Counted from the stretch's first letter, positions 33,120-41,877 are shown. The stretch is DNA of 47,836 nucleotides from JAUNKE01 sp041853585 (GCA_041853585.1 JBGZSM010000054.1:1-47836); one strand, 5' to 3'. Notes: generated by a model not told the origin, from the letters alone. Numbers and translations are program-made.

Positions 33120-33724
33120 TTACATTCTTTCGAGGATAATATTGTGCCAGTTACCATCCGGCGAAAGTTCCTTAAACAGCTTGAATTGATTTTAACTTTT
33201 TGACAGAATGTCTTCCAATTCATAGCGATAGGTCGGACGCCGATAATCCTTGCCTTTGTAATTTCTCAAACTAAGTTTTTTGTCTTCACCTTTCCCATGC
33301 TGATAAACGAGCAAAAGCTTTGCGTTTGATTTTAAAACCTATGCGATATTTTCGAAAAAGAGAGCAAGCGCCTGCTCATCCAAATGGATAATCAACGCAA
33401 TCGCGACCGCCGCATCAAATTTTTCGTCAAGAACATCGCCCAACGACTCGCGCACATCATGGACAAAAAATCGAATCTGTGGAGAATGTGCTTTTGCAAT
33501 AACAATCGACTCGCTGCTGAAATCAAAAGCCGTCACCTCATAACCGAAGCTTGCTATTCGCTTTGACCATAACCCGTTCCGCAACCGATATCGAGCAATT
33601 TGCTTCCCTTGGGCAAATCTGATAAGAAATCTTTCAAAACCGGAGCCAACGTCTCATCGAATTCACTGTCCTTTGCCCAATCCTTCGCGGAAATATCATA
33701 AAAATCCATCGTCTGGTCTCGCAT
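33120..33724 (-). pseudogene. class I SAM-dependent methyltransferase, inactivated
   Basis: The gene starts at 33724 after AAGGAGGTTTT and reads about 50 residues up to the SAM-binding motif LLDIGCGTG. There the frame shifts near 33570 and continues one frame over as GLWSKRIASFGYEVTAFDFS. A TAG at 33339 stops this frame after FFENIA; the same frame then continues as VLKSNAKLLLVYQHGKG and further, meets a TAA at 33192, and goes on as NQFKLFKELSPDGNWHNIIL to a final stop at 33120. Thus one frameshift and two in-frame stops disrupt a protein of about 200 residues. The original substrate is unknown. Confidence 0.85.
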
Positions 33725-33964
33725 AAAACCTCCTTCAAGCTTTGTTATAAAAGTTATAGCATATATTGCAACGAAGGACAATGTAAATATAGAATCGAAT
33801 TGCTCTTTTTGCCGATTCTATCACTAAAATCAAAATCGCATTTTGCTTTTAATTTTTAGATTCCTATTTTAAAAAATGAATCGTAAATTTGTTTTCAAAA
33901 TCCGATTCTTCGATTTCCATTTCGTTTGCCGACGACTTTCTATTTCGTTTCAGCGATTGTATGG

Positions 33965-33970
33965 TATAAT
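33965..33970 (+). promoter_or_regulatory. -10 element of the DUF4261 gene
   Basis: TATAAT with TG extension (TGGTATAAT) 20 bp before the start codon; the -35 is poorly conserved. The stretch 33725-33960 shows nothing else. Confidence 0.45.
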
Positions 33971-33989
33971 GTTGCAAAGGAGGATTAGC

Positions 33990-34826
33990 ATGAGCATTAT
34001 CGATTTTTTGAAGAAAAAAGAAGAACATGAGAAATCTTTGGAAGAACTGATTAAAGATGAAAATATAGAGGGGGAGAGCCATCCGAGAGGTGCTTTTGTC
34101 GGCTTTGTTTTGCTTTCGGATGCAAGATGGAATCGTGAAAATTTTCGATACAATCTTTTGCACAATTGGGGAATTCAATGTGATGATGACAAGGACGATG
34201 ACGAATTAAAGCAGTCACTCGTTTTTTCCGTCGATGACATGACGGCTGCCATCAGCTTGATTCCCGCGCCGATTCCGGACGGCGAGGCGGAGCAGAATGC
34301 GCAAAATAATTTTATGTGGGAGAATGCCGTAGAAACAACGGCGCAGCACAATGCGCATATCATGGTTGCCGTATTAGGCGAAGGCTCGTATTTGGAGCGT
34401 GCAAAATTATTGGTGAAGCTTATTTCAACTTGTTGTCAGGCGGACAATATCCTTGGAATCTATTCCAGCGGTACGGTTTTTGAGCCGACTATCTATATAC
34501 ATTATGCGGATATGATGAAGCAGGACCTTTTTCCGATTTATAATCTGATTTGGTTCGGGCTTTATCAAAATGAAAACGGTGTGAGCGCATACACCTACGG
34601 AATGAATGCCTTTGATAAAGATGAAATGGAAGTGTTGGACACGAATTTGGAGCCGGCGGATTTATATGATTTTATTTCCACATTGGCAAGCTATGTCATC
34701 GAATATGATGTCACGCTTCATGACGGAGAAACCATCGGGCTGACCGAAGATCAAATCTGTCCGATTACACGCAGTCCCGGAGTTTCGTTGCCGGGAATGA
34801 CGATTAAGATTGAATATTATCCTTAG
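33990..34826 (+). CDS. DUF4261 domain-containing protein
   Basis: A 278-residue soluble protein. The C-terminal half (about 130-278) carries the DUF4261 pattern, including SSGTVFEPTIYIHYADMM, followed by a conserved NLIWFGLY segment, and GMTIKIEYYP at the end. The N-terminus is charged (IDFLKKKEEHEKSLEELI). The start at 33990 follows AAAGGAGG; the upstream frame is not coding-like. The function of this family is unknown; members often occur near stress- or toxin-related genes. It stands alone between the decayed methyltransferase and a truncated sugar permease. Confidence 0.83.
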   Translation: MSIIDFLKKKEEHEKSLEELIKDENIEGESHPRGAFVGFVLLSDARWNRENFRYNLLHNWGIQCDDDKDDDELKQSLVFSVDDMTAAISLIPAPIPDGEAEQNAQNNFMWENAVETTAQHNAHIMVAVLGEGSYLERAKLLVKLISTCCQADNILGIYSSGTVFEPTIYIHYADMMKQDLFPIYNLIWFGLYQNENGVSAYTYGMNAFDKDEMEVLDTNLEPADLYDFISTLASYVIEYDVTLHDGETIGLTEDQICPITRSPGVSLPGMTIKIEYYP

Positions 34827-34857
34827 AAAGCCGCTCTTTTGAAGAGCGCTTTTTTTA
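34827..34857 (+). terminator. terminator of the DUF4261 gene
   Basis: GCTCTT-TTG-AAGAGC with flanking pairs is followed by seven T. Confidence 0.88.
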
Positions 34858-34868
34858 ACTTTTTGAAG

Positions 34869-35427
34869 AGCAGTTGAATTTCGATTCTATGGACTTAATC
34901 TTAGCAGAGATTTTATCAAAAAGTCATTGATTTTTACTATGGCGATTCCCGTTTTCATGACCATCACGCCATTATATAAAATTTTTTCAAGCTTCAAATT
35001 GCTGAACAATGTTTTTTGGATAAGCATCATCTATGTAACCGCTTTTCTGCCTTTGGGCACCTGGCTGTTATCGATTCATTTTGAAAATATTCCGAGCGAG
35101 ATTGAAGAGGCCGGCTTTATGGATGGAGCGAGTCATCTGCAGGTGTTCTTTCATATTATATTGCCGCTCTCAAAAACGATGATTTTTTCACTGTTTTTGA
35201 TTTTGTTCATCATGTCTTGGAATCAATTTCAAGTACCACTCATCTTGGCATCTACCCAGCTTTCCAAACCGATATCGATTGCGGTTTCGGAATTTGTGTC
35301 CAAGGACAGTATTCGTTACGGCATCACCGCAGCGGCAGGCATCCTCGCGATGGTTCCACCCGTATTGCTCGCCGTCCTTTTCAAAAAATATATTATTTGG
35401 GGAATCTCCGGTGGAGATATTGAATAA
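34869..35427 (+). pseudogene. sugar ABC transporter permease (MalG-like), N-terminally deleted
   Basis: The last roughly 185 residues of a CUT1-type permease. Spans begin around SLIFTMAIPVFMTITPLYK. The EAA loop reads EEAGFMDGASHLQVFFHIIL, and the final RYGITAAAG and two spans are typical of MalG. Family members are about 275 residues long. Reading upstream in frame, RFYGLNLSRDFIKK still resembles the family but a TGA is met at the edge of the DUF4261 terminator. No ribosome binding site or start fits. The 5' third and the rest of the transporter seem to have been deleted. Confidence 0.8.
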
Positions 35428-35475
35428 GCAAAAAATCGTAGCAAATTTCAATCCGAAAAACCAATCTACGCAATT

Positions 35476-35521
35476 AAAAAGCCTGGCGAATCGCATCTGT
35501 TAGCAATTTACCGGGCTTTTT
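35476..35521. terminator. bidirectional terminator downstream of the metal ABC operon
   Basis: AAAAAGCC-T-GG pairs with CC-G-GGCTTTTT across a 24-nt loop; U-rich tails on both strands serve the metal ABC operon and the truncated permease. Confidence 0.75.
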
Positions 35522-35529
35522 ACTCTAAA

Positions 35530-36657
35530 TTATGCAAACTCCAGTCCAAGTAACTTTTCGTATTCTTCCCGACTCTTTTTGCGTCCGTAATCCGTCAATT
35601 TGATACAGTCGCCGACCACTACAATCGCATTTTCTTTTTCCAGCGCTTTTACAATTTCATTGGTAAATTTGACATCCCAATGCATGTGGTCCTGAATCGT
35701 ATAACAGCAGGATTCATCCTGTTCCTCAAGCTGTCCTTCGTGGTGACTGAGGTGAAACAGAATCGTCGATTTCGCAAAATCGAATCGCTGCTTTCTTCGT
35801 CTTTGCAGAACCGTAATCAAGCCCCGCTCTTTGCCAAACACAAAGACCATAAAGAAGCTTACTCCCGTCATAATCGCCATACAGCCCGCAATCGACACAT
35901 CAAAATATCGAGCGACCTGATATCCCATCAATGCATTGATTGTTGCAAAAAACGCGGAAAGCCAAAGCATTTTTTTCAAATCATCGGTCAAAAGATATGC
36001 CGTCACCGGCGGGCCGACCATGAAGGCAACCACTAAAATCGAGCCGACCGCTTGAAAAGATCCTACCGCCGTTACCGAAACAATGGTCATCAATCCGTAA
36101 TGCACGATTGCCGGAGAAAATCCCAATGCAGCGGCAAGTAGAGGGTCAAAGGTCGTTATCTTCAGTTCTTTGAAAAAAATCCAAGTGGCAAGCACATTGA
36201 GAATCAGCAAAAATCCCGTTGTATAAATCGCCTTGGCTCCAATATCGACTCCCGCCACCTTCATACGCGCAAAAGGTGCAAAGGTCAGCTCCCCGAGCAG
36301 TACCGAATCGGTATCCAAGTGAACCGCACCGGCATATTTAGAAATCAAAATAATCGCAATCGAAAACAGGAACGGAAACACGACTCCGATGGAGGCATCC
36401 TCCGCCAACAGATTCGTTCTCGATAATGCTTCGGTCAACCAAACCGTCAACACGCCCATCAATGTCGCCCCGATAATTAAAAGCGGAGAAGTCAAATCAT
36501 GTGTTATAAAGAACGCAATGACAATGCCGAGCAAAATCGTGTGCGTAATGGAGTCGGACATCATCGTCTTTTTTGTCAACACCAAAAACACACCGGGCAA
36601 CGCGCAGGCAATTGCAACGATGACGGCAATAAGTTGTATTTCCATTTGTGTTGTCAT
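35530..36657 (-). CDS. Mn/Zn/Fe-type ABC permease fused to a C-terminal winged helix
   Basis: A 375-residue protein. The first 270 residues are an ABC-3 family metal permease with eight or nine spans and motifs such as DSITHTILLGIVIAF and GSFQAVGSILVVAFMVGPP. The C-terminal 100 residues form a soluble DtxR-like winged helix (ILFHLSHHEGQ, then YTIQDHMHWDVKFTNEIVKAL), a fusion known from TroD/MntD-type permeases. Its start overlaps the stop of the preceding permease (ATGA). It is the last gene of a four-gene operon. Manganese is more likely than zinc by the binding protein, but not proven. Confidence 0.87.
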   Translation of the reverse strand: MTTQMEIQLIAVIVAIACALPGVFLVLTKKTMMSDSITHTILLGIVIAFFITHDLTSPLLIIGATLMGVLTVWLTEALSRTNLLAEDASIGVVFPFLFSIAIILISKYAGAVHLDTDSVLLGELTFAPFARMKVAGVDIGAKAIYTTGFLLILNVLATWIFFKELKITTFDPLLAAALGFSPAIVHYGLMTIVSVTAVGSFQAVGSILVVAFMVGPPVTAYLLTDDLKKMLWLSAFFATINALMGYQVARYFDVSIAGCMAIMTGVSFFMVFVFGKERGLITVLQRRRKQRFDFAKSTILFHLSHHEGQLEEQDESCCYTIQDHMHWDVKFTNEIVKALEKENAIVVVGDCIKLTDYGRKKSREEYEKLLGLEFA

Positions 36658-37556
36658 GACATCCTCCCTTCCATAAGCGATTTATTTTTGCGTCGCACGC
36701 TCATGCGGTATAAAATTCCCCGTCTCGGTGCAAATAAAATGCTTACGAGCACGATGATGCTTATGGAAACGACGATTGCCGGTCCCGTCGGCAATTTGGT
36801 GATGAGCGAGCTGGCAATCGTTCCGCTCACACCCGCAAATCCTCCGAAAACCGCAGACAACAATACCATCACCCACAGCTTATCCGTCCATTGTCTCGCC
36901 GAAACCGCCGGTGTGATGAGCATCGCGCTCATCAGAATAACGCCGACCGTCTGCAAACCGATGATGATGGCAAGCACAATCATGAAGGACAGAAGCAAAT
37001 TGAGTTTCTGAACCGAAAATCCTAAACTTTGAGCAAAATCCGGGTCAAAGGTAAAGACCTTAAATTCCTTCCAAAATAAAAATACCAAAAACAAGAGAAT
37101 AAGTCCGCATATCATCATAATATAGATATCGCGTTTGAGCAAAGTCGATGCCTGTCCGAATATAAAACGACTCAAGCCGGCTTGATTCGAATTCGGCAAT
37201 TTTTGCACATAGGTCAACAAAACCAGACCCAATCCAAAGAACACCGACATCATCAATGCCATCGCGGCATCAAATTTGATTCGACTGTGTCGTACGATTC
37301 CGACGATAAAAAGCATCGCCAAAAGTCCCGAAAGCAAGGCGCCGAAAAGTAGCGCCTCGGTTTTTTTACTGCCAATCAACAAAAAAGCGAACACAATGCC
37401 GGGCAAAGCCGAATGCGAAATGCCGTCACCCAACAAACTCTGTTTTCTGAGTACGGCAAAACATCCGAGCACGCCGCTGATAACTCCGAGCAAACAGGAG
37501 CCGAGCGCCACGACCCGAAAGGTATAGTCGCTTAAAAGTAAAGCTATCTTGTCCAT
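36654..37556 (-). CDS. Mn/Zn/Fe-type ABC permease
   Basis: A 300-residue ABC-3 family integral membrane permease with about eight hydrophobic segments. Conserved blocks include LLGDGISHSALPGIVFAF near the N-terminus, FDPDFAQSLGFSV in the middle and LQTVGVILMSAMLITPA in the second half. It directly follows the ATPase (1-bp gap) and overlaps the next permease by 4 bp. It forms the membrane channel together with that second permease. Confidence 0.9.
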   Translation of the reverse strand: MDKIALLLSDYTFRVVALGSCLLGVISGVLGCFAVLRKQSLLGDGISHSALPGIVFAFLLIGSKKTEALLFGALLSGLLAMLFIVGIVRHSRIKFDAAMALMMSVFFGLGLVLLTYVQKLPNSNQAGLSRFIFGQASTLLKRDIYIMMICGLILLFLVFLFWKEFKVFTFDPDFAQSLGFSVQKLNLLLSFMIVLAIIIGLQTVGVILMSAMLITPAVSARQWTDKLWVMVLLSAVFGGFAGVSGTIASSLITKLPTGPAIVVSISIIVLVSILFAPRRGILYRMSVRRKNKSLMEGRMS

Positions 37557-37557
37557 C

Positions 37558-38298
37558 TTACACCTCTTTTTTCAACAAAGAGGATGTGCTGTGATAAGCC
37601 TTTTGCAAATTTTCATCGGTGAATACATCCTCCACCTTGCCGCTCGCAATAACCTGCAGATTGATAAGGGTCACATGATCAAAATATTCTTTGACCGTTT
37701 CCAAATCGTGATGAACGACCACCACCGTTTTCCCTTGCTCCTGCAATTCCTTTAATAGCTGCACAATCGTCTTCTCCGTTTGCGCATCCACCCCTTTGAA
37801 CGGCTCATCCATGAAATAAATATCCGATTCCTGCGCTAAAGCTCTCGCCAAAAAAACTCTCTGCTGCTGGCCGCCGGACAATTGGCTGATCTGTCTCGAT
37901 GCAAAATCTTCCATGCCGACTTTTTCCAGCATTTTTTTGGACAGCTCGCGGTCCTGTTTTCGAGGTCTGCGAATCCAGCCCAGCTTTCCATAACAGCCCA
38001 TCAGCACGACATCCAATGCAGTCGACGGAAAATCCCAATCCACGCTGCTGCTCTGCGGAACATAAGCGACCTGATTTTTGATGTCTTTTCCATTTTGTAG
38101 CGGAAAGCGAACCGTTCCGCTGACCGTTTTAATCAGACCCAACATCGATTTGAGCAAGGTGGTCTTGCCAGCTCCGTTGGGTCCGACAATCGCCATCAGA
38201 CTTCCTTTAGGAATATTCAAATCAATATCCCAGAGAACCGGTTTTTCATGATAGGCGACCGTCAAATCTTCCACTTCAATAACATACTCCGTCATCAT
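37558..38298 (-). CDS. Mn/Zn/Fe-type ABC transporter ATP-binding protein
   Basis: A 246-residue ATPase. Walker A is GPNGAGKTT, the signature is LSGGQQQRVFLARAL, Walker B is IYFMDEPF, and the switch region is VVHHDLE with the His pair. The length and the motif VLMGCYGKLGW are typical of TroB/MntB/ZnuC proteins. The start at 38298 follows AGGAGGAAGT; seven codons further upstream would begin inside the preceding terminator. The gene is preceded by a terminator hairpin that should lower its expression relative to the binding protein. Confidence 0.9.
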   Translation of the reverse strand: MMTEYVIEVEDLTVAYHEKPVLWDIDLNIPKGSLMAIVGPNGAGKTTLLKSMLGLIKTVSGTVRFPLQNGKDIKNQVAYVPQSSSVDWDFPSTALDVVLMGCYGKLGWIRRPRKQDRELSKKMLEKVGMEDFASRQISQLSGGQQQRVFLARALAQESDIYFMDEPFKGVDAQTEKTIVQLLKELQEQGKTVVVVHHDLETVKEYFDHVTLINLQVIASGKVEDVFTDENLQKAYHSTSSLLKKEV

Positions 38299-38308
38299 AC
38301 TTCCTCCT

Positions 38309-38350
38309 AAAAAAAGCAAAGCCTAGCCAAAGAATGACTGAGAGCTTTGC
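38309..38350 (-). terminator. intra-operon terminator behind the metal-binding lipoprotein gene
   Basis: On the minus strand GCAAAGC pairs with GCTTTGC across a 21-nt loop and is followed by seven T, then directly by the AGGAGG of the ATPase gene. Partial read-through is needed for the ATPase and permeases. Confidence 0.8.
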
Positions 38351-38361
38351 CTTTTCTTTTA

Positions 38362-39321
38362 CTATTTCAACGCATCGACAATCGTGTCGATATTCGCCTT
38401 GAGCGTACCGATATAGGTTCCGGCATCTGTACCCGAATCACCGAGGGAGTCCGAATACAATTCTCCGCCAATCTGAACATCAAAGCCTTTCGCTTTTACA
38501 CTAGCTTGTAGAGCTTCGACCGTCTTTGTCGGAACCGAAGATTCCACAAAAATTGCTTTGATTTTTTTATCCACAATAAAGTCCGCCAACTCACTTACAT
38601 CCGCCGTTCCTGCTTCCGCCTCCGTACTGATTCCCTGCAGACCTCGTACTTCAATATCGTATGCTTTACCGAAATACCGGAATGCGTCATGCGCTGTCAC
38701 AAGCACTCTGCTCTCTTTCGGAATTTCCGCAGCACGAGTTTTGATATAGCTGTCCAGTTCATCCAATTCTTTGGAGTATGATTCCAAATTCGTTTTGTAA
38801 AGTTCGGCATTGGCTGCATCCACCTTGGACAATTCTTCCGCTAAATATTTTGCGGCATCTTTCCAAATCATCACATCAAACCAGATATGCGGGTCATGCA
38901 ATCCCGGCTCGTCTTCCGCCTCCAAAAGCTTACCATGGTCGAGACCTTCTTCAATGCTGATAACCGTCTTGTCTTGAGATGCGAGTTGCTCAAACACCTC
39001 GCCCATCTTTCCTTCCAGATGCAATCCGTTATATACAACCACATCCGCCTTTTGCATACGCTCCACATCTCCTGCGCTCGCTTGATATAGATGCGGGTCA
39101 ATTCCCGCTCCCATCAGGCCGATCACTTCGACTTTATCCCCGCCGAGCTCTTTCGCTAAATCTGCGAGCATCGTAGTTGTCGCAACAATATTGAGTTTTC
39201 CGGAATCCGCTCCGGGCTTCGTTTCGGAATTTCCACCTGTATTTTCTGTTTTGCTCGTGCAACCCGCAAGAACTGCTACGGACAAAATCGTCATTAAAAA
39301 TAGTTTGATACTTCTTTTCAT
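38362..39321 (-). CDS. Mn/Zn/Fe-type substrate-binding lipoprotein (TroA/MntA-like)
   Basis: A 319-residue cluster A-I (cluster 9) binding protein. The lipobox LAGC ends the signal peptide at about residue 21. Likely metal ligands are His in GIDPHLYQ, His in HDPHIWFD, Glu in FVESSVP and Asp in YSDSLG: the His/His/Glu/Asp set typical of Mn- or Fe-binding members, while zinc binders usually have a third His and a His-rich loop, which is missing. It is the first gene of the operon, under a candidate DtxR/MntR operator. Confidence 0.9.
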   Translation of the reverse strand: MKRSIKLFLMTILSVAVLAGCTSKTENTGGNSETKPGADSGKLNIVATTTMLADLAKELGGDKVEVIGLMGAGIDPHLYQASAGDVERMQKADVVVYNGLHLEGKMGEVFEQLASQDKTVISIEEGLDHGKLLEAEDEPGLHDPHIWFDVMIWKDAAKYLAEELSKVDAANAELYKTNLESYSKELDELDSYIKTRAAEIPKESRVLVTAHDAFRYFGKAYDIEVRGLQGISTEAEAGTADVSELADFIVDKKIKAIFVESSVPTKTVEALQASVKAKGFDVQIGGELYSDSLGDSGTDAGTYIGTLKANIDTIVDALK

Positions 39322-39350
39322 TTTTGCCTCCCAAATTTTATTTTTAGATG

Positions 39351-39402
39351 GTTAGCCTCTACTAACTCTCCTAATCATACAACTGATTTTAAAAAAAAGC
39401 AA
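39351..39402 (-). promoter_or_regulatory. promoter and DtxR/MntR-like operator of the metal ABC operon
   Basis: TTGCTT (39397-39402), 17 bp, TATGAT (39374-39379). At the expected start site lies GTTAGCCTCTACTAAC (39351-39366), an inverted repeat with GTTAG/CTAAC arms resembling the DtxR-family box. Metal-dependent repression would be expected. Confidence 0.6.
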
Positions 39403-39543
39403 TAGGGAATTTCACTTTTTATTCGTTTTTTTATCCATCTCCATTTCCCCTTCCTATTTTATCAAAACAACGCGTTTTATTGCAATGCTTTTCAGTTGAT
39501 TTCATCAAATTTCTTCAAAAATGCTTTTGACTGCAAATTATTC

Positions 39544-39568
39544 AAAAAAATTCCCCACTTGCGTGGGG
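39544..39568 (-). terminator. terminator downstream of the TDT transporter gene
   Basis: CCCCAC-GCAA-GTGGGG followed by AATTTTTTT on the minus strand. The stretch 39403-39703 holds no gene; between the TDT stop and this terminator are three more perfect small hairpins (GTGATTT/AAATCAC, TTCGAAA/TTTCGAA, TTGCTTG/CAAGCAA). Confidence 0.8.
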
Positions 39569-39703
39569 ATAAAGAAAAGAAAAGAGAAACAAATTGCTTG
39601 CGCATTTTTGTAACAAGCAATCCTACTTGCATAAATCATCCGTTCGAAATTGTCTTTCGAATCGTCGTCGAGTGATTTGTAAATCACTTTCTATACTATC
39701 AAA

Positions 39704-40663
39704 TTATTTTTTCTTCGAAGCTTTTTGTTTTTCCAGTGAGGTGATTGCCGGTTGCGGCTGAGTTTGCATCAGGAATTTAACATAGCCGACAAGCGCAAAA
39801 GCCACACATATAACTGCCGCAAATTCCATTCCTTTTACCAAAGGTCCAAGCCAAGAAATCGCACGCTCCGTCTTGATGAAATAAGCATTGCTCAGCTTAA
39901 AACCGATTGCCGTAATGACCGTTGGGAAAGTGATGGCCGATATGCTCGGATAAAATTTGAGTTTCATAATCTTCGGCAACTGACTGAGCGCAAAAACATA
40001 GAAAATCGCCGATACAATCATCAACGGAATCAGAATGCTCATGTTTTTTTCCTCAAATGCATTCATATATCCTGCCAAAAGCAGTCCGCCCGGCGCAGTA
40101 AATACCACCAAGGTCGCCCATGCGGGCTCCGGAATATTTTTTACAACAAATACCCGATAGCAGACAATTGGAATCAATACAATATAGCAGACAAGACCGA
40201 ACCAAAAGCATCGCTGGGCAACCGCTTCCATCCCAAACATCTTTCCGGTGACACTTGCGACAACAATGCCGACAAACATAATGAACCATGTCGGAAACAC
40301 GGTCTTGATATCTTTTTTTATCGCCACCGTCATGACAAACCAAATGATGAGCAATCCGTGAAATACGACTGCAAACATCCAAAGATAAAAGGCAATTCGT
40401 TGGGAGAACGGTGCCAGATAGCCCGCCAAAAGCATCGTTGCCATCGGGAATGTCGCGAACACCGTCGCCACAATCGGATTTTTTAGCTCCTCCGACAACT
40501 TGTCCCTGTCTATGAACAGTTTCATCACATAGATTATGTATAAAATCAGTCCGATTCCACCACAGATCATCTTATACAAATCTCCATAACTTGCCAGTAA
40601 ATTCCCCAGTCCAAATAATCCTAAAATCAATCCCGCCATCGGTAATGGTGTTTTTTTAATCAT
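39704..40663 (-). CDS. TDT family transporter (TehA/SLAC1-like)
   Basis: A 319-residue membrane protein with ten hydrophobic segments. The N-terminus IKKTPLPMAGLILGLFGLGN and the motif NPIVATVFATFPMATMLLAG are typical of the tellurite-resistance/dicarboxylate transporter (TDT) family, which forms anion channels or transporters. The start at 40663 follows GGAGGATGT; a start seven codons upstream is less likely. A palindrome lies next to its -10. The substrate is not predictable. The lysine-rich C-terminal tail is cytoplasmic. Confidence 0.88.
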   Translation of the reverse strand: MIKKTPLPMAGLILGLFGLGNLLASYGDLYKMICGGIGLILYIIYVMKLFIDRDKLSEELKNPIVATVFATFPMATMLLAGYLAPFSQRIAFYLWMFAVVFHGLLIIWFVMTVAIKKDIKTVFPTWFIMFVGIVVASVTGKMFGMEAVAQRCFWFGLVCYIVLIPIVCYRVFVVKNIPEPAWATLVVFTAPGGLLLAGYMNAFEEKNMSILIPLMIVSAIFYVFALSQLPKIMKLKFYPSISAITFPTVITAIGFKLSNAYFIKTERAISWLGPLVKGMEFAAVICVAFALVGYVKFLMQTQPQPAITSLEKQKASKKK

Positions 40664-40674
40664 ACATCCTCCAA

Positions 40675-40699
40675 AAGTAAACATTGTTTACTTATTATA
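40675..40699 (-). promoter_or_regulatory. -10 element and palindromic operator of the TDT gene
   Basis: AAGTAAAC-ATT-GTTTACTT (40675-40693) is a perfect palindrome directly downstream of TATAAT (40694-40699, minus strand), covering the transcription start. A repressor site is likely. The regulator is not evident in the window. Confidence 0.55.
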
Positions 40700-40780
40700 T
40701 CATATCTGATTGCTTTATCGGAAAGCATTTGAGAGTTTATATGATAGATATTTTTTATAAATACAATAGCTTTTTTCAAT

Positions 40781-40810
40781 TGGACAAACTTCAAACATTT
40801 TTTATATAAT
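40781..40810 (+). promoter_or_regulatory. promoter of the C_GCAxxG_C_C protein gene
   Basis: TGGACA (40781-40786), 18 bp, TATAAT (40805-40810). The predicted start near 40817 lies after an upstream in-frame ATG and supports initiation at 40842. Confidence 0.6.
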
Positions 40811-40841
40811 GACTATGTATAATTATATAATCGGAGGAAGT

Positions 40842-41309
40842 ATGAATAATAAACTGACAAAAGAAGAAAAATTGGACCAGATTCAAAAGCATGCTGAAGA
40901 ATTGTTTCGCTCAGGTACATATTTTTGTAGTGAAGCGGTAGTCCAAACGATCAATGAGGCTTTGGAAGAGCCTTTTGCAAAAGAAGTTGTAAAAATGGCA
41001 TCCGGTTTCCCAATCGGGATGGGAAAAGCAGGCTGTCTGTGCGGAGCGGTTTCCGGCGGTCAAATGGCACTGGGCATGGTCTATGGACGAGTGGAAGGCG
41101 AGCCGATGCACGAAAAAATGTTTGAAGTGTCCAAGGGACTTCATGACTATATTAAAGACGAATACAAATCCACTTGCTGTCGTGTTATCACGAGACAATG
41201 GGCGGGCGACAATTTTATGAGTCCGGAGCGTAAACAGCATTGTATCAAAATCACCGGTGAAGTGGCACGCTGGGTTGCAGAACAACTCATCGACGACAAC
41301 CAGCTTTAA
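40842..41309 (+). CDS. C_GCAxxG_C_C family redox protein
   Basis: A 155-residue soluble protein of the C-GCAxxG-C-C family (PF09719). The conserved cysteines are seen as FCSEAV, the GCLCGAVSGGQMALG core, TCCR and QHC near the C-terminus. The family is thought to act in thiol redox chemistry or metal-cluster binding in anaerobes; no member has a firmly known reaction. The start at 40842 follows CGGAGGAAGT and lies behind a clear promoter. It is a single gene with its own terminator, divergent from the TDT transporter. Confidence 0.88.
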   Translation: MNNKLTKEEKLDQIQKHAEELFRSGTYFCSEAVVQTINEALEEPFAKEVVKMASGFPIGMGKAGCLCGAVSGGQMALGMVYGRVEGEPMHEKMFEVSKGLHDYIKDEYKSTCCRVITRQWAGDNFMSPERKQHCIKITGEVARWVAEQLIDDNQL

Positions 41310-41375
41310 TCTCTTTAAAATAATATGAAAAACTCTAATCTGAGTTCATATAACAGAGTATCCTTAGCCTAACTT

Positions 41376-41404
41376 AAAAAGAGTCCTCCTCAGACTCTTT
41401 TTTT
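41376..41404 (+). terminator. terminator of the C_GCAxxG_C_C protein gene
   Basis: AAAAAGAGTC pairs with GACTCTTTTT across CTCCTCA, followed by more T. Confidence 0.9.
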
Positions 41405-41535
41405 GTGTTTTCTTTTCCACTATTATTGTGTTACAATTTCGGATTTTTGTATTCCTTCCTTATATATTACTTCTCATTGTCATTTCAAATATTCCGTATT
41501 CCATTATTTTATCGCTTTCGATTCGAAAAAAGCAA

Positions 41536-41877
41536 TTATCTTCCCATTTTATTCATCGGGACATCCGAAAATATGTTTTTGATATAATAATAAAGTCCGC
41601 TCGGAAATTGAATTGCACCGACCGCACAAATCAAAAATAAAATATAAAATACAATCCGCCAAGGGGAATCGGTAAATCGAAATTGCCGATATCCCATATC
41701 CACAAACAACATGAGGATAAAGCTGAAGATGCCGAAGCTCATCAATCGAGCACTTTGTTTTTTATTCAGCCTCGGTTTCCTTTTCTCTTCTTCATCGCTC
41801 TGAGATGCATGCTCTTCTTGATACGCTTTCATGCTGCTTAAATATTCTTCGTCATTTTTTCTGCCCAAGTTCATCAT
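41536..41877 (-). CDS. small membrane protein, unknown function
   Basis: A 113-residue protein with a charged N-terminal half (about 1-45, rich in Glu, Lys and Arg) and two hydrophobic segments (about 47-62 and 75-100). No family is recognised. The start at 41877 follows GGAGGTGC. It is placed behind the oligopeptide ABC operon on the same strand with a 119-bp gap, and could be co-transcribed or independent; I see no convincing promoter or terminator between them. Confidence 0.65.
   Translation of the reverse strand: MMNLGRKNDEEYLSSMKAYQEEHASQSDEEEKRKPRLNKKQSARLMSFGIFSFILMLFVDMGYRQFRFTDSPWRIVFYILFLICAVGAIQFPSGLYYYIKNIFSDVPMNKMGR

Noticed and set aside
39544..39568. CCCCAC-TTGC-GTGGGG taken as a CRISPR repeat
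   Set aside because: It occurs only once, without spacers or cas genes, and its T-run identifies a terminator.
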